Shown here piece by piece: positions 33,455 to 43,928 of a DNA stretch of 64,000 nucleotides. Position 1 is the stretch's first letter, and each line of letters starts with the position of its first letter. This DNA comes from Selaginella moellendorffii. Lineage: Eukaryota; Streptophyta; Lycopodiopsida; Selaginellales; Selaginellaceae. A model generated the notes under the pieces. That model saw nothing but the letters and a program-made list of their open reading frames with translations. It ran no database searches and was not told the DNA's origin. Both the position numbers and the translations under genes were made by a program. The stretch lies in NCBI RefSeq assembly GCF_000143415.4, contig NW_003314262.1, forward strand, positions 2,112,048-2,176,047, in the 5' to 3' direction.

Positions 33455-35272
33455 ATGGGGAAGCCACCCGCAATCTCCACAGCCAACAACACGCGCTGTA
33501 GATTTCTCCCGGAAGAGGTAACTTAGCGGTCATCGTAGAACTTTTCCTGGTTTTTTTTCGCTTTTTTTTTTCCGGTTCTTAGATTGCCTTCTTCTCGATC
33601 TCGAAAGGCCGGGTGTTTTTTCTTCTTTTTTTTTGTTTTTTGTTTCGTTTGTTTTGCGGTTACTTTGATTGCCTGGAAGCTAGAGCGAAGTTCTTGGCAT
33701 CGGCAAAGTTGGAGTGGCTTGACTTTGGAATTGCATGAACCCTTTATGTGGATGGATGGTTTCTAGATTGGATCTTTTGTCAAGAGTTTTCATGGGCTTG
33801 ACGACTTTGCTATTACCAGGTAGCGGAGATGGAGAAATTGTTAGTACACCACAATGGACTCACTCCATGCCGCAGCGTACAGGAAGCCCTCGCGGAAAAA
33901 TTCAGGTAAAGTGGCTCCTTTTGCTCGATTCAATCGTTTTTATGCCTCCAAATCTTGCAGCAAAGGAGCTGCTCGCACGGGTCATGCTCCAGTCCGGCCA
34001 AAACAGGTGCGTAAGTCAGTTTTTCAATCTTTTCTTTCTCGAGAATTAGAAGTGAAGTACAATTCTTACTGCAGATCTGGAACTGGTTCCAAAACCGGAG
34101 ATATAAACTGTCAAAGCTGGATAAAGTCGATCAAGGAGCAGGACCATCGTCCTCTGGAAGAAGTATGATCAAATGCACGGCAGAGCAGCTCCTTGGTACG
34201 TAAGGTTTTGGTCTGCTGATTGTTCTTAGTTTCTTCTTCTTTTTGTTTTTTTTTTTCTCACAGCTCAAAGAGCAAACGGGCTTCAATTCGAGGCCATCTC
34301 CAGCAAAGATGGTGCCTGGTAAGAAACAAACTCTAGTTTTCCAGAAAACTTAAAGAAACTTGACAATGATCTTGCATCTTGCAAATTCTAGGTACGATAT
34401 CAGATGTTTTCTTGGATATAAGCTCACCGAAATGGGGCCGGTAAGCAGAAATCTCGATTTTTGTGATAAGTTGTCGAGTTTTTCTCGTTTCCTAAACCGA
34501 GAATCCTTGTTTGTAGGAGATTTTTATAAGATACGCTGGACTGGGTGGAGACGAGGATGAATGGGTAGAGCTCAAGTCCATTCGGAGGAGATCACTACCG
34601 TGTGAAGGATTCGAGTGTCTTGCAGTTTATCCCGGAGACAATGTTCTATGCTTCCAAGTAAGCTTCCATTTCTTTTTCTCCTTAGCAATAGGAGTTCTCT
34701 CTCGTGTGCTTGTGTTTACTCCAAAGTTTCTCTTCTTCTTTTGGATGATCTATCAACCAGGAAGGCGACGAGCATGCTCTTTACTACGACGCGAGGGTGA
34801 TCGACGTCCAGCGAAAGAGGCACGACTCCCGGGGGTGCCGCTGTAGATTTTGGATTCGCTACGACCACGATCAATTCGAGGCAAGCATGTTGTGTTCTCC
34901 ATCGTTTTTCCAGATTCTTACGTGTTTATGTGGACGGTTTAGGAAGTGGTGACGCTGAGGAAGGTGTGTAGAAGGCCCGAGACGGATGCTCGCTTGAAGA
35001 CCCACTTCGAGAGCAGTGATGGCAGCCAGCAAAAGCCACAAGAGAAGTTCGCACACTTCGAGGACGATGAAGGCGAGCAAGAAGTTGATCAAGAACAAAT
35101 CCAAGAAGAAGAGGACCAGCAACAAGCACATGAGGATTATACGAAATCGTGTGTGTCAGGTGTCGCTGGTGGCTTGTCAATCGATCTAAACGCCACGCCT
35201 CCAGTGGAAGCATTTGGTCTGCGGCAGTCTTCTGGTGGATCATTTTTGCAACCTGAGATTAGAGCATTATAA
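33455..35272 (+). CDS. SAWADEE-homeodomain protein (SHH1/DTF1-like), nine exons
   Basis: Exons are 33,455-33,517, 33,820-33,905, 33,961-34,006, 34,075-34,195, 34,264-34,318, 34,392-34,440, 34,517-34,657, 34,761-34,880 and 34,943-35,272, giving 336 residues. The last intron starts with GC (GAG|GCAAGC) and ends in AG; the others are GT-AG. Residues about 15-75 are a divergent homeodomain ending in [12 protein letters not shown]. Residues about 105-235 are the SAWADEE tudor-like fold, with [39 protein letters not shown] and the Cys-rich [15 protein letters not shown]. An acidic Gln/Glu-rich tail follows. In Arabidopsis SHH1 reads H3K9 methylation and recruits RNA polymerase IV for RNA-directed DNA methylation. 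The C-terminal acidic tail is lineage-specific. Confidence 0.93.
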
Positions 35273-35279
35273 AAACAGT

Positions 35280-37760
35280 CGAAATTTTGTGTACATCAAA
35301 ATGATTTCAATGATTCTTGCTATGATAATTTTAATAAGAATTAATCATGCTTTAAAACCTGTATGAATTTGTAGAATATTCAAGTATTTTCTAGTATATT
35401 CCTTGATCTTTATACTAGAACTAGTACTACTAAATAAGAGGATAGTCATAACCTCCTCATAAGCTCTAAGCAAGCAAAGTTTATTTTGGACAGAAACCAG
35501 ATGAAACACCTCTATAGATAGGACTTTGTGCTGAAGTTTTTGCAGCTAGAATACAATGCATGGCAAACTTTGAGCAGCCTTTCCTGGACATTGAAATCTA
35601 TAAGTGCCATACTCCATCTTTGTGTGGCAGAGCTGGGGGGCCAGGGAGCCATACCAGACATGGGCCACACCTCAAAAGGTCCTGGTATATATAATATAAG
35701 TATTATAAAATTATTTGATTTTTGTAGATAGAAGTCAATAACAAAGTGATCTAATATTGTTATTGAAGTAATATTAGATGCAGATTCAATCTTCATAAAG
35801 AAAAATCTAAATTCCACTCTAGTATTGTAGTTGTCTCTAGAAGCTGAATAACTCAAATGGAATCAAAGAATGGTTCTAAAAGATTGGTAGAAACATTTAG
35901 ACTATAGTGTGTTGTACCCTACGAAAGATGGGGAGGATCATAAGATTTAAGTATGAGAATAATGAGTATCTTATTAATGGCAAAATATGCTATACTAAAG
36001 TTGTGAGAAATGTGTTCCCTAAAAAAAGCAACTTTGGCACAAAGTTGTGTATGAACAATATGGTGTAGTGCTAACTAATAGTTGGCATGAAAAATGACTA
36101 TTTTAGTCTTGACAAATACCTAGACACAAATGGAAAGTGTCGTGAGAGTAAACTTGTAGAGCTAATGAGGTGAAGACCCCAAGTCTCTCAAGGGATAAAG
36201 CCTTGAAGTCAAGTTGATTAATTCATAAAAACCTTTTGCCAAAGGAATCCCAATGGAAATATAATTGGTATAATTTAAGTTGAATGGCATGTAATTCAAA
36301 TATGTGGACCCAAATAATGATGGACATGTGGAAACATTAACAATGAGTTATAGGATTTAACAACTATAAAGCAACTAAGTAAAATATGTGGTATAATTGA
36401 TTTAATTGGTGAAAATCAACTTTCTAAAACTTTTTATTGGGATAAGAAGGAAGATAGATATATCCTTTGAGGGATAAATTGCTTATGTTACAATATAATG
36501 AGTTAAATATTATAAAAAAAATACTTATTATCAAAGAAGTTTATCATTAAGACAGCTAAGCACTCTTAAACACCCAGGAAGTGGTGTTGAGTATCATGAG
36601 GGCATTAGATAAGGCACTAGGGACAAAGTTCTTAGAAAATAACAGATACAAAATGCTATTCAATGTTTAAAGTTGTAGAAAGTTAGAGATAGAAGTTTAT
36701 TTATCCAAAATTGAACAAAGCCAAAAAAGATTTTAGCTAGGATAATGATAGGCACACAAAGGCCCATAAGGAACAATATTAATCCTAGTGTGTAAGATTA
36801 TAAGGTGAGTATATTTGAATTGAGGAACCATTCCTTATGCTATCAGGTAAGTTCATCTTTAAGAATACTTGTTAATGCATGGTAGAAAGTGCAAAGTTAT
36901 TCTCCTAGTTTAGAGGAAAAATAACTGAAGGGAATGTGTAAAGTTAAAAATAAGTAATAAGGGGATAAAACCAAATGATAGAAATCGAAAGGTATAACCA
37001 AGGGTGATTATGCAAGTTGGAAGTGGAGAATCAAGTAGGTGCTCAAAGGTGTTACTATTGATAATTGTGGAGCTATAGAGAGTCTAAAGTGTGAAATTTG
37101 CCCATGTTAAAGTTTATGGCAATTAAAAAGCTTGTGAAAGGAGAAGCTTTGGCAGACTAAAGGACAAGGTCCCTTCAAAGTTCCCAAAGACAATTTTAAG
37201 TAGGTTAGTACATAGAAAGACAAATGTAAATAGTTTATAAGAATGTGCAAAATTAAAGTGGCACAACAAAAGCATGGTTTTGAAGTTTGCTGAAAAGCGA
37301 GGTTATCAAGGCTAGAGAATTAATTCCTGAGTGTTTAAAGAGATGAAAGTTGATGGTTAAGGACTTTTATGCTTATGCATGAAACCATGTTACGTTGGTT
37401 AAATGACTTACTAAGCGAGAATGGTAAATCAGGGGAACAATGACCCTAGTTAAAGGTGTTGACTTCAAAAGGGGTGACCCATAGGGCCAAGCATGGAGGA
37501 GTCCATACATAATTGTCGCAAATGTGACTTCAGGTATCGAAAGTTACCTGTCGACTAGTCCTTACGGACACTCTTACATTACTACCGCAACGGTAGGAGG
37601 TCGGTATTGTTGGACTTGTTATCAATCTCCGCTTAAGCTAGTTGAGAAATTGGTCCTCGCGTGTGCACTTGACCAAATGAGCATAAGGAAGAAATTCCTA
37701 AGTGCCTATTTAGTCAAGCATACTTGACCTGGTTAGAGAAACTCATTCGTTGACTTTCAA
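35280..37760. other. AT-rich, no gene recognised
   Basis: Only short chance ORFs occur. From about 36,000 the plus strand is purine-rich (aag and gga runs), as in decayed retroelement DNA, but no domain can be read in any frame. Confidence 0.5.
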
Positions 37761-37767
37761 TTGCTAG

Positions 37768-38629
37768 TGTTGGGAACCCCCGTGATATTGAGCTTGGTCC
37801 CTTAATATCGCTAGATGATAGCTTACTGTGTCTGCCAAACACCCTGGCTATCATGCCCTTTGTGTTAGTCTTATTTCGGTCCCAAATGCTATTTATGAAA
37901 AGTGTCCAGATTTGCTCATTTGGCATATCTACCGAATGTAGAGATTGGCTTGAACACAATGGTGTTCGTCCCGTGTCCAAATTCGCATTCTAGCATCATT
38001 CCATATTTAGTAAGTTTCAAGCTTGTCCCAGAGACTAACTCCTGATACTAAAGGAGGCTTGGGGTGAAAGCCCAAAGCGTGTGTTCCTCGAGGTGGGGGG
38101 GGGGGGGGGCTATGGGGGGTTCCAAATGTATAGTAGGGATAGTGGGTAGGTCGGGCATGGCCGACCAACCTGAGGCATAGTCTAGCTCCCGCTTGCGTGC
38201 TTGTTTTTGTTTTGTGTCCGGCTTGGATCTAAGCCCAAGTTCCATTCCATGCTAGTTGGTGGAGTACCCATGTCCTTGCGTTAGGCCACCGGTATGCTAA
38301 AATAGCACTAGACTTCGTTTGGCTCCGTTTTGCGTGCTGGTCCTGGCATTGGGATGCTGGATACTCTAAGATTGTTCCAAGTCACTCCGTGCCCCTGTCC
38401 TTTCGCTCCTTGGGCTATGTGCTCAGGAGTTGCTCCGTGGTTCGGTTCCATCACTCCTCGGCTCCATGCTTGGGAGTTTGGCACCGTTCCTTCGTTCAGT
38501 GGCCCACTGAAACTCGGGCCACACCACTGTCCTTTGGACATGTGGCATATGACATGTGGCACATGAAGGGTTAGGTTTCGCTTCGTGGTTATCACCATAG
38601 GATAAAGGGTAAAAACCACGTGTGCTACA
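37768..38629 (+). repeat. Probable LTR, single copy in the window
   Basis: The right end is supported: it finishes in gtgtgctaca, and two bases later comes a tRNA-Met primer-binding site. The left end at tgttgggaac is only a guess, based on the TG rule. The segment contains a run of about 17 G at 38,093-38,109. No second copy was found in the window, so the partner is lost, or displaced beyond the window by the insertions to the right. Confidence 0.4.
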
Positions 38630-38631
38630 TT

Positions 38632-38643
38632 TGGTATCAGAGG
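38632..38643 (+). other. Primer-binding site complementary to initiator tRNA-Met
   Basis: TGGTATCAGAGG, the standard plant retrotransposon primer site, follows the CA of the presumed LTR after two bases. It shows that a plus-oriented LTR element began here. Confidence 0.65.
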
Positions 38644-38649
38644 ATGAGT

Positions 38650-41600
38650 CTCGGCGAGTACTATCCAATGAGATTGGGCAACTAGTCTCGTTGCATACAC
38701 AGAGATGAAAACGATGATTCGAGTGGGTACACGTTTGGGTGTAAAGATTTCGCAATCATTCCTTGAGTATGGATTTGATTACCTTTTTGTACTATAATAA
38801 TGTGAGCTTGCTCTTGGGCTCATAGGATGGATTTGAGGTGTACCATTTGCACAAGTTTTTGCTTGGGCGAGTGAGTGAGGCACATTAGTAACTCAAAGAT
38901 ATACTTTGAGTTGGCAGGATTAATGTAAGCCTATTGGTGGTTCCATGAGTTGTTCCATGTACCATGGGTGAAAGCAAACCTCTCTGGGTTTACTATGAGT
39001 GGCAAATAGGCTGGTCCATAGTTGTTTAGCATGGCACTAGTGGATCCTTCCTAGGTATGATTACAAGTGGATCAATCAAGACTATAGGGATTAGTCTATT
39101 AGTTCAAGTAGTCATTGTTGTGCTCTTTCATAAACTTTTCTTGGATTGGACTAAAGGCAGTGCAAAAGCAAGCTTGAGGTTTAGTCAAAGATGAGACCAA
39201 AAAGAGAGTCGTCAGGGACGAAGGATCAAACATGTAAATCATTTTCTCTTCTCGAAGAGATGATTCGCAACAAGGTGTTAACTCATTGCTCGTGTTCACA
39301 TCATGCAATCAAAAATCCCTACCTTGATGCATCTTGGATATGATAGTCTTACAAATGGTGAGTTGTGGGATGGATAGCAGTGAAGCACTAAACCATTTTG
39401 TCTAGACTTGCTATTGGAAGATTTAGGTTGCAATGCTCAATTCTTTTCCAGGGAACCTTGCTATTGTTCCTTGAGTAGCTTGGTGTTGGATTAGTGTTGA
39501 GTTTGGTCAGATAGAGAGTGGCAAAAGCTTGTTCATGTTGTGAACAAAAATTAGTGGTGTTGAGTGTTGTAAATCTCTATTGGTGGAATGTGGCATTTAT
39601 GTTGCATTTTGTTAAATCGAGTTGGCACTTGATACTCACATAAACCTTTGTAGTGTGATATAGGTATTGCTCATAGTGTTGCTCAATTGATGATCAAGTC
39701 ATTATGATACTTATATCATATCCATGTGATAATGAGCAGTGTGTTTACGAAGTTGCTGGTTAAACAATGATCAACCCCAAAGTGGTTGATGGTGAAGCTA
39801 GTCTACTTGCACATAGTAGCATTGTAGTATCTTTGACTGGATTCTCGGTGATAGTCCATTATGCTAAGCGTAAGCTAGTTCCTTGTTTCCTTGAGGGTTT
39901 GCCCATAAAGTGTTGAAAAAGGGTTGTAGCATTCATTTGCTATAGCTTGTCAATTGATTCGTTTGCACTTGGAGTAGATTGTTAGATGGAGAAGGTGTGT
40001 AGTTGAGGCATTGACATTGCTAACACTTGTGTTAGCGGAAGTGGCATTGTTACTTCAAGTGATGAGGAATTTTCCTTGAACCTTGATTTTCCATGTCATT
40101 TTTCTTGTTAGTGTTTAGGTTTCACATTGGATCTTGAAGGTGGTTGAAGAAGAGTGTTAGTGCAATGTGGATATCCGAAGATGTGGTCTTCGTGATCAAG
40201 CCTTGAATGTTCATTTTGCACTATGCAGATGTCGGTGTTGAATATTGGTTAGATGGGCAAAGATGTTCAATGCTTAGACATATTGTTGAATCATGAGAAT
40301 TTGTGTTGAGGTGAACTTATGTGAAGTTGTTAGTAGGAGAAAGTTGGTTGAGTTTTGAAAGTTTGCATTCCTGGACTGAGAGTCATTCTTTCTTTAGGAT
40401 GGAAAGTTTTTCCACAAATTTTCTTAGACTTTTCTAATGGCTGATTTGTTGGTCACTTTGCTCGAAAACCATTCCGTTTTCGTAAGCCAGTACAAACTAG
40501 TGAAGGGGTTAAAGTTAACTTCAGTTAGCTTAGACCTTGGTAGGTAGTTTGTATGATGCAACCCGAAAAGGATGCTAATTTTTGAGGCTAAGGCAATTGA
40601 GTTGGATAGAGTCAGGAGTTGGTGTAGAAAAGTGGCTGTTGCGTTTTTCTAAAAAAGGTGACCCTTGTGCCTTTCTTTTGTAGCATTATGCTTGGTGGCA
40701 AGTTGCACTTTGCATTTTATTAAGACTCTATGAGAGTAGTGAGCTCTCACTGATCTTGACTTGGTCTAGGTGGCCCTATGCCTTGGCTAAGGATAGTGAT
40801 GTCCAACTTAGTTGTTTAAGGTTGAGATGTTGGTACCTATACTATAGTTTTGTCTATGAGGAAGTTGTGTACTGATATGAGTCCATCTTGTGGTCTTCAC
40901 TTTAGTTTTGACTAAGTGTTGATCGCATAGCTAGCCTCTTCAAGACATATTCAGAGCTAGTGGCTAAATGTTTTAGTAAGCTTATTGCAGTTGAGTTGGA
41001 TTTGAGTGATCATTGAGTTTGTGCTTGTCTATAAACTTTTATCTCGTACCTGGGGTATCACATTCATGTTAGACAAGTATATAACTTGATGACAAGAGTT
41101 GGTGTTTGGGTCTTGTGAAAGCAAGTTGATGAGTGATTGTTAGTTGCTTTGCGACTAGTGATTACTTATAGACTTCATCAAGGATTGTTGACATTTTCTT
41201 TGCTCGATGATGATTTAATAGTGATGGGCTTGCTTTACCAGTATCATTAGACTTACATGAGTTTTTCATATTGGCATGTCGACTCTACCTCTGTCAATAT
41301 CATTTGGTTACATTTAGTCCGTAGTGTTGGATTTCATTAAGTCGTGGTTGTGGTGAATCACTCTTTGATGATGTGTTATCTGAAACTGAGTATTGCTAAA
41401 GGATTGGTCTTGGATACTAACTAAGGTATTTTCGACTTTGGTTAGATTGGTTGTTGGAGAGCTCTGAGTGGTGATTCACTCTTTCTTTCTTTTAGTTTTG
41501 TTATGGTGTTGATGGCATTGAAGTGATGCCTTATTGTTGACATTGTTGATATTGAGATTCGAGTGAAATGAGATATCCTTCCAAGGATTGATATTGAGTT

Positions 41601-42597
41601 TCATTAGTCTTGATGATTTGGCTTTAGCTTTGTGTTATTGGCATTCATGCATTTGCTAGTTAGCAACTGCATTGACGTTCAAATGAACTGAGTGGCAAGT
41701 TGAGTTAGTTGTGTTCTAGACGAGATTGCTTAGTTAAGGTTGAGCTTTAGCTTTTCCTTGAAAAGTGATTTAGTTGTGGATAATGCTACCTCTATAAGAG
41801 GAAGAATTAGTAATTGGTATTAAAGTGATTGAATCCTTGTTGGATTTCAGTTGGGATATATCGATTATTGATGATTCTTCTTGTGCTTGTTATAAAGTGA
41901 GTTACATCTTGTTATAGATGGATTCATGGAGGATTGTTAGTGATCACTTGTTAGGCATAGCTCCATTGTGTTTAGCTTTTAGATTGATGCAGAAATGCTC
42001 TTCATTAACTTTGGCATTATGAAGTTTGGCTTATGGATGTGTTGAAGAAGATATTGTGGGTTGCACCATGATTTCTTCTTTAGCATTGAAGTTAGCTTCT
42101 ATGAGATTCGTGATCATTATTAGGCAAGATTTAGCTATAGGCTTCTTAAAGCTTTTGGTTCTTTGAGTTTTCATGCTCATTATTCCATTTGTCCGGAGTT
42201 GTTGGGGGAAGGCATTTTTAGCTCTTTAGCTTCAATGTTGAAGTTAGTATTTGCATCTAGCAATCATTGGTGATGATTGACTATCATCTTGGAGACTTGA
42301 TTATCCTTGTCAAGAGTTTTGCTTGATTATTGTTGTTGATATAGATTTAGTTGCTATTCTTCGGGATGGTAGATTCTTTCTTCAACGATGATTATGCATC
42401 TCTTTATTGATAGGATGATTGATGATCTTTCATGATGGTTAATTATTTTCTTTGATGGCTTATGCCTTTTTGCAATACCACATGTTGTTTATAGTTTGCT
42501 CTGGTTTGGTCTATTGGGTTTGAGACATCAGTAGGATGTTGCTGACACTTGCTTAGGCAACTTGAGTTCCTTGGTGTTGTTGGCTGGGATCTATTTG
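38650..42597. other. G/T-rich gene-free stretch, probable decayed retroelement interior
   Basis: Nearly 4 kb carry no frame longer than about 70 codons. The plus strand is strikingly rich in G and T (ttg, gtt and gat words) and poor in C. No gag, RT or integrase motif can be read on either strand. The same composition resumes at 60,965-61,498 on the far side of the giant transposon, so one older stretch was split by that insertion. Confidence 0.5.
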
Positions 42598-42601
42598 GAT
42601 T
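42598..42601. repeat. GATT target-site duplication (left copy)
   Basis: GATT directly precedes the left terminal repeat and directly follows the right one (60,961-60,964). The length agrees with the ATAT duplication of the related MITE. Confidence 0.75.
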
Positions 42602-42625
42602 AAGCTCTATTTCGTTAAAGTGGGA
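42602..42625 (+). repeat. Left terminal inverted repeat of the giant transposon
   Basis: These 24 bp are the exact reverse complement of 60,937-60,960. Directly inside, agtggga and tcccact form a small hairpin (42,618-42,641). Confidence 0.92.
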
Positions 42626-43043
42626 ATTGTCATTATCCCACTTGTAAAATAAGGTTTCCAAACCTTTATATAGTATATAAATATAACAAAATTCAATTGC
42701 ATTGAGGCACATGCCATTTTATTTTAAACAAGGAAATGTCTACTCAATCACTTCTCCTCCCCCTGCCACTGCTTCACCTCTCTCTTCTCCTTGTCATCGT
42801 CGTCCAATTTCTTTCCATCCTTTTAATATTGGCTCAGTTGCTCCGAGTCTAGGTGGAGCCCAAGTCCCCATTCAATCTTTACTTTCCCCTTATTAATAAA
42901 ACAACTTCGTAGACTTCCAATAACATGCTGTAACACTTCTAGTATAATGCAAATCCTCTCAAAGAATTGTCTTTTAATATTAATACAATGGCATGGAACC
43001 CCATGCCATAATAAGTTACATTTTTAAATAAATACATGCCATC

Positions 43044-43928
43044 TCAGACTGTTATTTTTTGCCTCCAACGCCTATACAATAATCTTGGAATTTCATCACT
43101 CTCCACACTATCAGGATTTAAACCCAATAGTAATGCCATCTCTTCTCTAATACGTCCACGCTCATGTTCAGTGGTCGAAGAACCCATCCGGTTGAGCAGA
43201 TTATGGAGATGCGGATAGTGCTTGGCTAGACAATATACATGCCATAAATGATGACTGGTGTTTGTCCGATCAAATGGCTTCTGATATACCGTTCCATCTG
43301 CCATTTGGTTGATTTCTGTAGCCACCTCCTGGACTGGCCGGTTCTCTATCACCATCGCTCCAAGCCGTTTTGCAAGGTCCCCCAGAACATACGGTTTCTT
43401 CTCCCTAGTTTCCATACTGCAAGAGATAGGGTGCACTACATATGTGTGTGTGTTCGCTGCAGTTTTAATCGGCGAGTCATCGATGATGAGGATTTCACTT
43501 GAGCTAGCAGTCCGGTTCATCACTACAGCCTCTGGCTTGACGAAGATGGGCTTGCTACCCCTCACATGGACCATAGTCAAGCATTCCTCCTGCGTTAGGA
43601 GAAAGTCAAATGGTAATATTACTCGCGTCTAAGTGTGCATCATTTGTAGCAACGTTAATGCATTGTGGCGCATCATGGATGTCCAAACTCCCAATTGCAA
43701 ATTGAACCCGGCCCTCTGTTTTAAGTGTCGCATGGTCATTATTAGATCCCGCAGTTTCTCCCGTGTGATTAATGTGAATCTGTCTCTTTTGACCAACTTG
43801 CGACCGCAGGCTTTGGAGGGTGCAATGACATTCGAGGACGAGCCACGCTCATGGGAGAAAAGGACACCGTTCAGATCAAAAACGATACAGTACCTTCGCC
43901 GTGACTCTGAAATGAAATGCGTCAGCAT
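43044..43928 (-). other. FCP1/NIF-type HAD phosphatase domain at the C-terminus of the transposon gene
   Basis: Three HAD motifs are in order: FDLNGVLF (43,865-43,890), where the second Asp of the usual DxD is Asn; GVWTSM (about 43,672-43,690); and LIIDDSPIK (about 43,465-43,492). The spacing fits the small CTD-phosphatase/NIF domain. In plants a DLNG version of this family is known. An in-frame TAG at 43,629-43,631 interrupts the domain between motifs II and III, while homology continues on both sides in the same frame. A stop at 43,044 ends it. Confidence 0.75.

Noticed and set aside
38093-38109. A run of about 17 G as a regulatory quadruplex
   Set aside because: A homopolymer in repeat DNA may be an assembly or slippage product, and no gene is near.
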